Shown: one piece after another, positions 1 through 14,316 of the stretch | Numbering within the stretch: position 1 is the first letter of the stretch | Layout of the letters: every line of letters starts with the position of its first letter | DNA from: Paraspadella gotoi | Lineage: Eukaryota > Chaetognatha | Direction of reading: 5' to 3' | DNA: 64,000 bases | Assembly: GCA_051294375.1 (NCBI GenBank) | Contig: CM119268.1 | Span: 1,462,549-1,526,548, forward strand | Translations under genes and position numbers: made by a program | The notes under the pieces: generated by a model | Databases searched by the model: none | What the model was told of the DNA's origin: nothing | Seen by the model: the letters and a program-made list of their open reading frames with translations, nothing else

Positions 1-130
1 AGAAAGGGGAGATCTTTCTTTTCTTTTTTTTAGAAATAGAAAAGCAAGGGGAGATCTTTCTTTTCTTTTTTAGAAATAGAGAAGAAAGGGGAGATCTTTC
101 TTTTCTTTTTTTTAGAAATAGAGAAGACTG
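1..130. repeat. Purine/pyrimidine tandem repeat, unit about 50 bp
   Basis: About two and a half copies of a unit containing GGGGAGATCTTTCTTTTC followed by a T run and AGAAATAGA. The array runs off the left edge of the window. No coding potential is seen. Confidence 0.85.
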
Positions 131-516
131 ATTAAAAAAAACAATCTTATTGGGTCTTTTAGTTTTTTGTTTTTTCTTTTTGTTTTGTTTTTTTTTATTA
201 TCTATTTTTTTATCCTATATCCTATGTCTTTGTTCGTGCTATTTTTTTTTTGTCTCATTGTTCGCCAAGTATTTGTTCTTTAATCTTTCCTTTTTTCCTT
301 TTTTTATTTGTTCTTACCCACCATCTTATTCGTTTCTTATTTGTTCTTTCTTTTTTTTTCTTTCTTGTTCTGTCTTTTTGATTCTTTTTTGTTCTTTCTT
401 TCTTTTTTTATTCGTTCTTTCCAACCGTCTTATTCGTTTTTTAATGTCGCGTTATTTAATGTTCGCTCTTTAAAAGTCGTTTTTCTCCAACAGACAGAGA
501 CTTTGTTCGAGTACAA
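131..516. other. T-rich spacer, no gene
   Basis: Strongly T-biased sequence. Its open frames encode only Phe/Leu/Ser runs produced by the base composition. Nothing recognisable is seen. Confidence 0.7.
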
Positions 517-708
517 NNNNNNNNNNNNNNNNNNNNNNNNNNNNNNNNNNNNNNNNNNNNNNNNNNNNNNNNNNNNNNNNNNNNNNNNNNNNNNNNNNNN
601 NNNNNNNNNNNNNNNNNNNNNNNNNNNNNNNNNNNNNNNNNNNNNNNNNNNNNNNNNNNNNNNNNNNNNNNNNNNNNNNNNNNNNNNNNNNNNNNNNNNN
701 NNNNNNNN
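517..708. other. Assembly gap (192 N)
   Basis: A run of 192 undetermined bases. The open frame that appears to cross it is meaningless. Confidence 0.99.
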
Positions 709-1434
709 GACTCGTGGTTTTGATTTAATTACGCTTTTCTTTTCTTCTTAATTCTTAAAACAAACGGCCCATTTCTTGGCTTTAGTTTTTTTTTCTTTGT
801 TCTATTGGTCTCCATTTCCATTAGAGAAAATTAATGTCTCGTCTGCCCTTTCTTTCAAGGTTTGACTCAACGAGTGTACGACTGTACGACTGACTGTATT
901 GGTCCTGGCTCAATAGCTTTTGCGGGTAAATTTATAAGAGGCTGTGAAAAAGAGATAGACATTGTTGCCTGTAGTGCTTATACTTTCCACCGTCCTGATG
1001 CTTTCTCAGTTTATTCATGATACTTTCTTAATGTTGTTCCCCGTCAATAAAAGGAACGGGGAACCTGGAAGAAGGAAAAAGTAGACGCAAAGGAATCGCA
1101 GCAAATCGCCCACAACCTTTACACGCTGCGGCACGGGTCGGAAAAATATGTCGAGTCATGGGAAAACATTTTTTTTTAAATTAAATTACATTAATATCAA
1201 TACAAAATAATAATTTGCATCAAATGTTGTAAATTGTAACTTGTGTATTATTCAAATATTTTTTTTTAAATGCGAAAACAATTTTTTTAACAAAAATAAA
1301 TTATTGTTATTTTTCGGGTCTTTCCCGACATCGCGGTCTCCGTGTTCATCGCAAGAGCAAATGGCCGGAAATAGATACCACCATTTGCATAAAAACCTTG
1401 CGTGGGATAGCGATCGGTCCGTGAGAGATTGAGA

Positions 1435-1499
<65 letters not shown>

Positions 1500-2095
1500 G
1501 ACGAGATTTCGCTTTAAAATATAAAATAATTTAGCTTGGAAAGAACTCAGAAAGATAATGTTAAAAATAAGAGATGACGAGAGCCATGTTCAAATTTTTT
1601 ATGAACAGCTTAATCAGTTTTATAATCATTACTATTTTTGCAGACATGGTCCTTATGACGTATCACACATCTGAGCGAGTGAACAAACTGTCACAAATAT
1701 ATCTCAATTCACAGTTCATATTTTACACAATGATTCATGGCTTAGCTGATTAAAAAAACATAAATTTCTCTGAGGAAAAAAAATCATTAAAAACTATAAA
1801 AAAAAAACTGATAATGAGTCGCGAATCGACGACTGAAATTCAATTAATCATCGATCGAACGGAAAAATGGCGGAAATGGCCGGAAAAATTGAAAAATGGT
1901 GGGTATTGAAAAATGGCGGGAAAATTGAAAAATATGGCAGGGTGAAAAATGCGGGAAAATTGAAAAATGGCGGGGAAATGAAAAAAATGAGTAACGTGAT
2001 TCAGAGTTTCGACGCTCGTTTCCTTCCCTAGTTTTTAATTCTCTTTCTCCCTTTTTTCCCTTAATTTCTTTTTTTTTTAAATGAAAACTAGGATA
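709..2095. other. AT-rich spacer with a (GA)n array
   Basis: No supported gene. A (GA)n microsatellite lies at about 1,429-1,497. The segment at about 1,855-1,985 repeats the phrase GAAAAATGGCGG(G)AAAATT several times, a degenerate tandem repeat. Confidence 0.7.
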
Positions 2096-2097
2096 TG

Positions 2098-2225
2098 TAG
2101 TTGGGCATTTGCAATATGTTAACCCGCCTATAAGCATGTAACCTTCAGTCGTGACCCGGTGGCTCATTGAGTAATACTTTCAGCTCATGACCCTTAGCTA
2201 CAGGGATCGATCCCCAAAGAAGCCT
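2098..2225 (+). repeat. tRNA-like SINE head, family D copy
   Basis: CCGGTGGCTCATTGAGTAAT resembles an RNA polymerase III box A, and GGGATCGATCCC about 45 nt later resembles box B. The segment from about 2,100 to 2,170 is matched in reverse orientation at about 36,236-36,282. I infer a tRNA-derived SINE with two copies in this window; its 3' end is not defined. Confidence 0.45.
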
Positions 2226-2660
2226 GAGGAGACTAGAAGGGTTTACAAAGTTGCGGATAGTACTCTTCAGCAAACTTAGCTCCTTATCCAGGCGTGGGAC
2301 ATGGAGGCAGAACCGCTCAAACGGGACAGTGTGTAGTATACGTTGGTACGAGGCGTTGGAACCGGGAAAATCAAAATCGTGAATTGTGAAGTCGATAATG
2401 AAGTTGGTGAAGTATCCTGTGATGTTGAGGAGAAGGGAAGCAGCGAAGACAAAGTCGTTGAAGGCGAATGACGTTTTATTCCAAGACCGCCATCTTGAAT
2501 CCTCCACAGAAGCTTGTAAACGAAAGCAGCTTTCGTTTCGAAGTTCGTAGTTCGTAGTTCGTAGTTCGTAGTTCGTAGTTTCAAAGCTACAAGTTGAAAC
2601 TGAAATAGAAATCGAATCGTCGGCCGAATTAAATCTAAAGAAAGTCGACGAGGCCTTCAA
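2145..2660 (-). other. Unrecognised long open frame (171 codons)
   Basis: This frame stays open for 515 nt in DNA of balanced composition, which is unusual in this gene-poor stretch. The predicted peptide is not low-complexity between about residues 60 and 160, where a stretch reads FTIHDFDFPGSNASYQR. Its 5' part crosses the decanucleotide array at 2,541-2,582 and its 3' part runs into the SINE-like head, so it may be a remnant of a mobile repeat and not a host gene. I do not recognise the family, and no splice sites or start context support it. Confidence 0.25.
2541..2582. repeat. Short tandem repeat, GTTCGTA-based
   Basis: Five copies of a 9-10 bp unit based on AGTTCGTAGTTCG. Confidence 0.9.
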
Positions 2661-2725
2661 ATTTAATCTAATACGGAAGCCGACTAGATAACCAAGTAGA
2701 AACTGAAATAGAAGCCGACAAGACT

Positions 2726-2806
2726 GACAAGTTGAATCTTAAACCGTGGCCGACAAGTTGAATCTTAAACCGTGGCCGACAAGTTGAATCTTAAACCGTG
2801 GCCGAC
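2726..2806. repeat. 26 bp minisatellite, three perfect copies
   Basis: Three identical units beginning GACAAGTTGAATC and ending CCGTGGCC, head to tail. An earlier diverged half-unit lies at about 2,700. Confidence 0.9.
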
Positions 2807-2809
2807 GCT

Positions 2810-3240
2810 GCCTTGAATTTAAAATGAGACATAAAAGACGTTGAGTTCGTCTCTTTGGTTTAGATTGAGAGAAGCAGAAATTAAATACGCCGTGAAATCA
2901 GAGCAACTTCTCTCATCTCTGTATTGTTATGTAAATCTTTATTATATATATTTTACATTTTTAGTATATGATTCTCCTCTGCGCCATAGATAGAAGCGCC
3001 CGTCTTTTTTTGTTGGGGGGGCGGATTTTTTTGAGCGCCACTTTAACTGCGACGCTCAACTCAATTTCTTTTTCATAAAAAATTAATTCCCGATAAATGT
3101 TTCGCATCGAAGCGCGCAGCAGCGGCCGCAACATCGGCAGCGGCCGCAGCACCCGAGTCTCTCAACTCCCCCGCGAGTCGACAAGAAAAACTATTTAAAA
3201 AAAAAGACAAATACTAACAACTGTATAACAAGAGAAGCGG
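2810..3240. other. Spacer, no gene
   Basis: AT-rich DNA with one GC-rich patch at about 3,105-3,160 that holds two near-identical GCAGCGGCCGCA blocks. No supported gene. Confidence 0.6.
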
Positions 3241-3745
3241 GAATTTAAAAGAAAAAGAGGTTTTTTTTGTCGAAGCTAAAGTGGAAACGAAAATTGACGA
3301 AAAAATAAAGACGACGAAAGAAGAAGAGAAGAAAAAAATCTTGTAAAAAAGAAGAAAAGTTGAGAAAGAAAGAGGAGAGAAAGATAGGTGAAGAAAAAAG
3401 TGGGGAAAGAGGAGAGAAAGATAGGTGAATGAAAAGTGAGGAAAAGAAGATGGAATATAAAAAGGTTAAGAGGAAAAAGAGAAAATACTATAATAAAATA
3501 CTATAATAATAAGAAGAACAAAGAAATGAAAAGTAGAGGAAATAATGAAAATAGCGAAGAAAAGAGAAGAAAAAATAAAAGTAGAGGAAAGAGAAGAAAG
3601 AAGAAAAGTGGAGGAAAGAAAAGAAAAAAGAAAAGTGGAGGAAAGAAAAGAAAAAATAAAAGTGGAGGAAAGAAAAGACAAAAGAAAAGTGGAGGAAAGA
3701 AAAGAAAAAAAAGGAAAAGTGGAGGAAAAGAGGTTCGGCGGCCGC
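3240..3745 (+). repeat. Homopurine tract with 30 bp tandem units
   Basis: An almost pure A/G strand. At about 3,590-3,730 it becomes a tandem array of roughly 30 bp units reading AAAAGTGGAGGAAAGAAAAG. Lys/Arg/Gly-rich open frames here are by-products of composition. Confidence 0.85.
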
Positions 3746-4290
3746 GAATCGCTCCTTCGCTCAAGAAAGAAGCTTTCGCCTTCCATTAGACTTCGTCGAC
3801 TTTCGACTCGAAAAAAGTGGTTGACGTCGATTGTAAACAACAAAAAAAAAACAACTCAAAACATAAACACTCAAAAAAGAAAAGGGAGAGTTTGAAGGGA
3901 AACTTCGCGAACCAAATAAAAAAACAAAATGATTTTTGTGATGGTCGATGCGCGCGTGATTCCACTAACTGGCGTCGAATATCCTGGCTCTCACCTCTCA
4001 CCTCTCACCTCTCACCTCTCACCTCTCACCTCTCACCTCTCACCTCTCACCTCTCACCTTTAAGGGGCATGTTTAAACCAGTCACTCCATAATCAATCCA
4101 GGACGGGGATGGAATCCGGGACGTTGGGGTAGAACTAGGTGATTTAACCCGCAGAAACATTGAGAGTAGGCCGAGGGGAACCTCTGGCACCGGTGGCTAG
4201 TTGTCGTACCAGCGGTCGTATCAGCATAACACTGGCATTTTTGGAGCGTTCAAATCTTTCGGCCTTCATTTCGGGATCCTTGTTTCTATT
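3745..4290. repeat. Spacer with heptanucleotide array (CTCTCAC)n
   Basis: About ten copies of CTCTCAC at 3,988-4,059. The sequence after it, about 4,080-4,215, has the mixed composition of a short retroposon and contains CACCGGTGGCTAGTTG, but no partner copy was recognised in this window. Confidence 0.7.
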
Positions 4291-4482
4291 TAAACCTTTT
4301 TGTCTTGTTTTGTTTTGTTTTTAACAGTTTCGTTTTGCTTATTATCTTTTTTCGAAGCGGCCATCGTTTACGATTCTTTTTTGAAAAAAAAAAAGGTTCA
4401 TTTTTTTCGACTGCCAAGAGAAAAGTAAACAAACAAAACCGAAACAAAGCAAACAATTTTGCGCATTTGCGGGGAGGAGTTG

Positions 4483-6378
<1,896 letters not shown>

Positions 6379-6380
<2 letters not shown>

Positions 6381-6590
6381 AGCAAAGACGGTGTCCAGAA
6401 ATTGAGACAGATTGATTCAATACAAAAATGGCCCAGTATTTATACAATACAATCGACACTGGCTCGTTTTCCCGATGTCATGAAGCCCGTCTTCTCATTG
6501 GTCAGTTCCAATGGTGATCCATCCAATCAGAGAGGCGCGGATCTTGGTTCTGATTCCATCAGCGATGAGATTTTGAAAATATTTTCTAAG
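6379..6590 (+). repeat. Dispersed repeat family A, copy 1
   Basis: Shares an extended match with 54,677-54,905 in the same orientation. The clearest block is ATGAAGCCCGTCTTCT, and CATCCAATCAG is also common to both. The copies differ by substitutions and small indels, so this is an old interspersed repeat. Its class is unknown. Confidence 0.75.
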
Positions 6591-7064
6591 AATTGATGGC
6601 GAAAAAAATATCGAGAAATTTTAAGGAAAAAAAAATTTAAATCCGAGCCAAAACAAAGAGAAACGAATTATATGCGAATTGGATAAGTTGAGGAAGAAAA
6701 AAACAAGCGAAAAACAATCCCTTTTTGTTTTTGTTTCGAGTTTTGTTTTTCTATTTAGAAACGCAGTTACGAAAAAAAAGAAACTCACGTTTTACAAGAG
6801 CTTTTATCTTGTTTTTGTTTGTGTTGCCCTTTTGTCTTTTCCGCTTGATTTGTTTATTGTCCCTGTGGCGCTGCCTAACGGCGGTTACCGAAACGTAGCC
6901 AGATTTTCCGATCTTTTGTTTGTTGATGATTTCAAATTCGAACCCGAGAGACATCCGACGGTGAGAAACAATGAAGGATCTATTGAACCCGAGACGGATA
7001 AGAAAATAACAAAAAGAGACAATGAAAATCAGTAGTTAATAGTACTTTATAGTTCATAGTTTAT

Positions 7065-7089
7065 NNNNNNNNNNNNNNNNNNNNNNNNN
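7065..7089. other. Assembly gap (25 N)
   Basis: Exactly 25 undetermined bases, the same size as the gap at 26,570-26,594, which suggests a fixed placeholder length. Confidence 0.99.
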
Positions 7090-7199
7090 ACTACCTAATA
7101 GGTCATTACTCATTATTATTAAATACGTTATAATTTCGTTGGAATAAAACCATTTAGTTTACATATACTGATTCACAGACACGGTTGCTTTGTGGGGAG

Positions 7200-7238
7200 A
7201 AGAGGGGAGAGAGGCGGAGAAGAGAGAGAGAGAGGATG

Positions 7239-7303
<65 letters not shown>

Positions 7304-7400
7304 TCACGGGAGAAATTTTCTTTTGTTACGTAACTAGATTCATATACTAATTATTATCTAAGCTTAAAGGCAGGATCACTAACGCTAAAAATTGTAGAAA
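7200..7400 (+). repeat. (GA)n array plus shared 3' module
   Basis: A (GA)n array at about 7,200-7,300 is followed by a module starting AAGGTCACGG. The same GA-array plus module arrangement recurs at about 9,329, 10,250 and 14,314. Confidence 0.8.
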
Positions 7401-9260
7401 TCTCATTTAATGTATATTAATCATTTTCTTCGCGTTCCGCGTAAGAAGGTTTCTATAAAAAATATTTGAAAACTTTTAAAAAATCTACCTAAATGTTCAT
7501 AAAAATTTAAACAAAATTTTTTTCTCTTCGTAAAACTAGATTTTCCAAGAAGAAAAAATATTTTTTTAAAATGTAAGGTAATTTTTACAACCAAATTTTT
7601 TAAGCTTAAAACTGATTTCTTTACAGTAAGCTCAATTTCTACTTCTTTATATTTAATTCTTCTTTTGGTGGCCAAGTACGTACTTGGAGTGTATCCCCTA
7701 ATAAGTCTAAAAATAATAACTTCTACAGCATTTTCCTGACGGGTTTTTTATTGCTTTTTATGAGTTTTATGAGTTATCCAATTTATATTCAATTTGACTT
7801 TTTTAGCTTTATGCAAATGTTTATATCATAAAATAGTTGCCCTATTTTCTAGGGAATCTCTGAAAAAAAAAATCAAACCTGGATTAAGAAATTAAAAACA
7901 GTATAGGCCGCGTTTTTTTAAAGACAGTGGCGTTGAACAAACTCCATCATCATAAAATCCGTTGTTTGTTTGTATGTTGAGGTGAATCTTGCAAAGAGTA
8001 ATGAGTACGTAATTTAACTTTCTTGACGAAGAGAAAGTTAAAAAGAAGAGTTGCATGCTCAAACCGTTGGACTTTCTTGAAGAAAAATAATCTTGGGCAA
8101 GAAAGGGAAAAGGTGGGGAAGATTCATGACGCGCGTTTTTGGAAAGAACTTTTTTCGTTTCAAAGGATATCAAGGAATTAATTCCGCAAAAATTGACTAA
8201 ATAATAACATTTTCTATGAAGGAAGGCAAATTTTTGAAAGTATCTTTTCATAGAATTGGAGTTCCGTGACGCTAAAGCTAATTCATGCCAAATTTCATGA
8301 GAAACCGCCTACCGTTTGATCTGGCAACCTTTCAATAGGTTTCTTTTATTTTATATAGTACAAAAAAAATCGAAAAACGATGACGCCTTTGAAAAAAATG
8401 TAAAGTGGAACACATTTTCGGAATCGTCAGGAGAATCTCCTTTCGAAATCCGAGCTCGTTTTAGGCTATTATATTTGAATTGAGTGATCCCGGACACCTT
8501 AAGGAAACATATTTTTTTTTTTCCATTAAAAACGTCTCGTGTATGGTTTTTTTCAAAGATGAGAGCTTCATTTGAGGTCAAGAACGGAGTCACTCTTGAC
8601 CGCATAACAGTGGACAGTAAGGCGTAGTAAAATTCTCTAAATTTACTTTAATTAAAATTCTAAAAAGTGAGGAACGAACAAGCATTATAACTAATAGAAC
8701 ATTATTAATAAAAAAAAATTTATAATAAATTTACAATTTACTGCAGTAGGCTATATTTTATATTATATAAACCAATAACTGTTTAAAATTTTCAAAACAA
8801 GTTTTTCTAAGATTTTTTTTGCAGATTTGGATTCGTCCATAGAAAAGTTGATTCAAAAAGAAAATATAAATCTTTTTGTAAAAATTCTTCATTAAGTGGT
8901 CAATCAAATTTTAATAGAAAAAGCTTAGTTTTTAAGCTGAAAATTAACTTTTTTATATATTAAATATAGTTTTTTTAATTTTTAACCCACTTAATAAAAT
9001 GAATTTTTAAAAACGATTATATTTTCTTTTATTCAACTTTTGAGAGGAATTCAAATCTGCTAATCAAAATTAAGAACAAGCCTATTTTGAAATTTTTTCC
9101 GATTTTATAAGGAATAGTACACTATATACTAATATAGCCCTACTGCGGAAAATTAAAAAGCATAAAATTAATTTTTTTTACAAATTAATGTTCAACTGAT
9201 GTATGTTTGTTCATAATTGACCTTTTAGAATTTTCCGTATGTAACTTTCACTCGGCCTTA
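7400..9260. other. AT-rich spacer
   Basis: No supported gene. The stretch at about 8,505-8,620 matches the first 100 bp of the large duplicated unit at 9,405 and 13,498. AT-rich stem-like sequence dominates 8,700-9,230. Confidence 0.65.
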
Positions 9261-9266
9261 GTGGAC

Positions 9267-9307
<41 letters not shown>

Positions 9308-9404
9308 AGAGAGAGAAAGAGAGAGACATAAGGTCACGGAGATTTTTCTTTGGTTATGGTAACTAGATTTAACATATACTAATTATTATCTAACTTAAGG
9401 AAAC

Positions 9405-9525
9405 ATGTTTTTTTTTTTTCATTAAAAACGTTTCGTGTAATGTTTTTTTTCAAAGATGAGAGCTTCATTAGACGGAGTTGCATTCTTGACCGCACATGCA
9501 GTGGACAGAGAGAGAGAGAGAGAAG

Positions 9526-9556
<31 letters not shown>

Positions 9557-9575
9557 GAGAGAGAGGGAGAGAGAA

Positions 9576-9633
<58 letters not shown>

Positions 9634-10181
9634 AAGAAAATAGTGAAGGTCAGCAGGAAATGAGCGAAACGTTGGCGCGTTGGGGATTTGAGACTCAACC
9701 CAGGAGTTTGACGCGAAGTGGGGCGTGAAATGGCGCACAAGTGGCGTGATGTGGCAAAGACGTGGCGCGGAATTGGCGCACATGGCGTGATGTGGGAAGA
9801 TGTGGGTGCGAATTGGCCGTGGAAATTATGGCAAGACGTATGGGGATTGGCGCCCAGTGGAGTGAATGTGGCGCAAATTTGCGCACAGTGGTTGTGATAT
9901 GCAAGAGTGGCTCGAATTGGCGCAATAGTGGTCTTTTTTATTTCGCACCATGACCAACAACATGGATGCCATCATCCTTATTCCATCCGCGGACCTTCAC
10001 TTTTACGCGCTTGTTAAGCGCATCAATAGTGGGCGTGTCTCCACGAGTCACGACTGTGAAGACGCGCTGGAATTTTGACGCTCCACCTGCGAGCGTTTTT
10101 ACTTCCCGAGCGCATTAGCCTTGACTCGAACGCTTCCTGGTTTGAGAGAGAAACTGAGAGGGCGAGTTTAATTTTGAGTTA

Positions 10182-10232
<51 letters not shown>

Positions 10233-10754
10233 GAGAGTGAGAGAGAGAAAGGTCACGGAGATTTTCTTTTGTTAGGCAGTGACGAAACAAAGGAGGAAGG
10301 AGGAAGAAAAAAATAAAATGGAGGAACCTGAGAGCAAGTAAAAAGAAAAATAAGAAATGGAGGACGGAGAAAGAGAAAAGAAAAAAAAGGAAACTGAGAG
10401 GAAGTAAAAAAAAGAAAGAAAATTAAGGAAGGAGGAAGAGGAAAAAAACCTGAAAGAAAAGAAAAGGAGAAAAGAAGAAAAGAAGAAAAGTGAAGACTTG
10501 AAAGTCGACTCTTGGAAAAATAACAAAAGAAGAAAGAAAAAGAAGAAAAGAAGAAAAAGGAAGAAAAAGAAAAAGAGAAAAAGAAGAAAAGAAAGAAAGA
10601 AGGAAAAATTAAGAGAATTGAAAAACGGAGATGAAAGTCGATTTAATTCCGCGGCGGATAACCAAAATCCTTTGGGAATTTTGAAAGACAACTTAAAATT
10701 TTCCAACGAGAGGGAATGAGAGAGAGAGAGAGGGAGAGAGTAAGAGAGAAAAAT

Positions 10755-10789
<35 letters not shown>

Positions 10790-11408
10790 AGAGAGAGTAG
10801 ACTCTTACACACTAAGTCAAATGTCATCCTCAGAGAACCAAGTCTTTGCTGTTAGTGAGAACAATTGGACTAATTACGAGGCACAATAAGAAACAACCCA
10901 TCTTTACAAAAACCGTCGACCGAATGCAATTGCGTGCATTTGAGCAAAGAAATTGTTTCTCTCACTGGGGCAAAGAACGGGAGTGTTGAGCAGAGACAAC
11001 ATGAAGACATTGCAATGACTCAAAGATGACGAACGACGACGACGACCCAATCAAACTCACTAACCGTTTAGTGGATCAAACATTCTCACACCCGTCAACC
11101 GCTTACTTACCCTTTACCAAATTGTTAAAATGTTTGCGCTTGATTATGATTTTTTTATTTTCTATTTGACAGGTTAAGGTTTTTTTTATTCTAATTTTAG
11201 TTTTAATTTTAGTAAAATTAGTAGTTAATTAGTGTAAAGTGGAAAGTGAAAGTCGATTAAAGAAAGTCAGTCAGTCCGAAAAAGAAGAAACGAGTTAAGA
11301 AAAACCACACTCTGTCGTTAATTGGGCAACAAATAAATATGTTGCTGCTTTTTGACCTTGTACCTAAACCTCGGGGGCGAGAAAGAACTGGGGTGGATGG
11401 GAAGAGAA

Positions 11409-11453
<45 letters not shown>

Positions 11454-12870
11454 AGAGAGAAGAGAGAGAAAGAGAGGCAAGACGAGAGAGAGAGAACAGG
11501 GACCAAGTGGTGTCAAGCATCAGCGCAGGGAATTTATTGGGAAATCCCCTTTTGTGCCTTTTCGGCCAGCCTTCTCTCTCTCTCGCCCCTCCTCGCCTGG
11601 CCGACTTGCCAACGAGCCTACCACCACCTTCCTAGGCCGGACCCTGTCCAACCCCCCCCGACGGACCGGCGCCGGTCTGGCCTCGACGGGAGATTCGATG
11701 AGTTTGAAGCGGCGTCGCCCGACATCCGATGCGCGTTCGACCGAAACAACGTCGCGCGAAGCTCGAACCTTTGCCCTAGAGCCGACTTGCCGACTACTTG
11801 CGCCGACCTTGCCCGAACCTTGCCGACCTTGCCCGACCTGCCCGACCTCCACCCCTCGACTATTCCGACGACCGCGGGTCGGGGGAGCCGGGCAAAGTGA
11901 GTTCGACCTTCTCGGCGCCCCTTGGAAAATCCGAACTTACCCCGGTTCTCCCTCCCCCCCCGCTGCCAGCCTCAACCTCTCTTCTCACAAATAAAATCAT
12001 TTTTCCAGAAAAATCCCTTTTTTTTCATTGCGCCGCGAGTAATATTAATTCAATATTAATTCATTAATATTAATTAATATTAATATTATTTGAAATTTCG
12101 TAGGAGTTTTATAAATTAAAATCAACGTTTTTATGACTATGAAATTAAAGGTGAAAACAGCGATTTTTTAAAAGAATCAAGTCTCAATTTTACGCGGAGA
12201 TTGTGGAGTCGAAAGTTAAAGATTTGAAGATTTTAAATTCACATCGATTCGAAAAGTTAAAAAGATCTGAGTGGAAACGAGACTCAAAATTTCGGTTGCA
12301 TCGAGCGCCTTAGCGGACCGCAATTGGAATCTCGCTTTTCCTCTCAAATCCGTCCATCTCATCTGCATAATATCGGCGTTTTTTTTGACGCCCCAGTGAA
12401 TGGCGATGCAACACGGGTTATTGGAAAGAAGAAAGAAAGAAAGAAAGAAAGAAGAAAAGAACAGAAGAAGAAAGAAAGAAGAAAGAAAAATAATTAATTA
12501 ATAAAATAAAATAAATAAATAAAAAATAAATAAATAAATAAAATAAATAAATAATAAATAAATAAATAAATAAATAAAATAAATAAATAAATAAATAAAT
12601 AAATAAAATAATTAAATAAAATAAATAAAATAAATAAAATAAAATAAAATAAATGAATGAAGAATGAATGAAGAATGAATGAAATGATGAATAAAGGATA
12701 AATAAAATAAAGAAACATAAGCGAGAAAGAAAGAAAGAAAAGGAATATGGAAAAGAAGAAACGATAGGAATGAAAGGACAGGGATAAAAAATAAATAAGA
12801 AAGAAAAAAAAGAAGGAAAGAAATAAATTAGATTAACGTTCTATTCTAATTTCTCCTGTTACGAAATAAC
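9405..12870 (+). repeat. Large duplicated segment, copy 1 (noisy)
   Basis: Collinear with 13,498-16,590 over its whole length: the same GGTCAGCAGGAAATGAGC block, the same TGGCGCGAATTGGCGCA minisatellite, the same purine tract, and the same AT-rich tail. Copy 1 differs mainly by many extra single bases, often a doubled letter, and it is continuous across two positions that are N gaps in copy 2. No gene is recognised; the GC-rich part at about 11,570-11,960 is a degenerate CCGACCTTGCC-type repeat. Confidence 0.8.
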
Positions 12871-12871
12871 T

Positions 12872-13497
12872 ATCTTTAAATATTCGAGGAAATCCAGCTT
12901 CTCTACCTTTTCCCCCGTTGCCTTCTTTTGCTCTTTATTACTGACTCGAAAATGCTTCATTCTTAGCGATCGACACGACATCTTTAAGCTCTTTCTTTTG
13001 TTTCTACTTAAGTACAGAATTCCGAAGGCAAGTGGTACAGCTGATTCTGATTGGTGCCCCGTGATTTCGATTAAGATTTCGATTAAGATTCTAATCGAAT
13101 TCTACACGTGGCAATCTTCAGATCTCAAAAGTTGTCCCACTGGGTTTTAGTTTCTTTTTTCAGAGCATTAAGAAACTCTTTATCAGATATCTAGGAATCT
13201 TATTTTTGTGTGATCGCTGGTTTGGTGGACTTTTCTTTATGAAGAGAAGCATCTCTTTTTGGTTAATATTGGCTTCAGAAACAAGTAAGAAAGACACTTT
13301 AAAATTTATATATATTTGCTAGATTTGTACTACAAATTGTTTTGTTATTCTTTGCCCAGGACTACTAACCTTTTACAGACTTACAACCACGGACATTATT
13401 TGTCCAAGTCCTGGGCTTCGTAGATCGTCGTCCTTTTCGGCCTTAGCCCGACGTCATCTACTCGAGACTCTGTCGTCGTCATCTCAGGCGTTTTGAC
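12872..13497. other. Spacer between the two large copies
   Basis: Sequence not shared by the two copies. No gene is supported; it has a short repeated phrase TTCGATTAAGATT at about 13,067-13,095. Confidence 0.6.
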
Positions 13498-13692
13498 CAT
13501 TTTTTTTCATTAAAACGTTTCGTGTATGTTTTTTTCAAAGATGAGAGCTTCATTTGAGGTCAAGACGGAGTCACTCTTGACCGCACACAGTGGGGACCAG
13601 AGAGACGAAGAGAGAGAGAGAGAGAGAAGAGAGAGAAGGAGAGAGAGAGAGAAGAGAAGGAGGAGAGAGAGAGAGAGAGAGAAGAGAGCAGA

Positions 13693-13725
<33 letters not shown>

Positions 13726-14276
13726 GAAGAAGAGAATGAAAGAAAATAGTGAAAGGTCAGCAGGAAATGAGCGAAACGTTGGCGCGTTGGGGATTTGAGA
13801 CTCAACCGGGAGTTTGACGCGAAGTGGCGTGAAATGGCGCACAGTGGCGTGATGTGGCAAGACGTGGCGCGAATTGGCGCACAATGGCGTGATGTGGCAA
13901 GATGTGGTGCGAATTGGCGTGATATGGCAAGACGTATGGCGAATTGGCGCTCAGTGGCGTGATGTGGCGCAAATTGGCGCACAGTGTTGTGATATGGCAA
14001 GATGTGGCGCGAATTGGCGCATAGTGGTCTTTTTTTAATTTCGCACCATGACCAACAACATGGATGCCATCATCCCTTATTCCATCCGCGGAACTTCACT
14101 TTTACGCGCCTTGTTAAGCGCATCAATAGTGGGCGTGTCTCCACGAGTCACGACTGTGAGACGCGCGGGAATTTTTGACGCTCACCTGCGAGCGTTTTAC
14201 TCCCGAGCGCATTAGCCTTGACATCGACGCTTCCTGGTTTGAGAGAGAAACCTGAGAGGGGAGTTTCTTTGAGTAT

Positions 14277-14316
<40 letters not shown>

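Noticed and set aside
6679-7035. 118-codon frame in AT-rich DNA
   Set aside because: It begins at a non-ATG codon, has Lys/Phe-rich composition from A and T runs, and no splice or domain support.
11554-11994. Pro/Arg/Thr-rich 146-codon frame
   Set aside because: It sits in a GC-rich degenerate CCGACCTTGCC repeat inside the noisy duplicate, and overlapping frames are open too.
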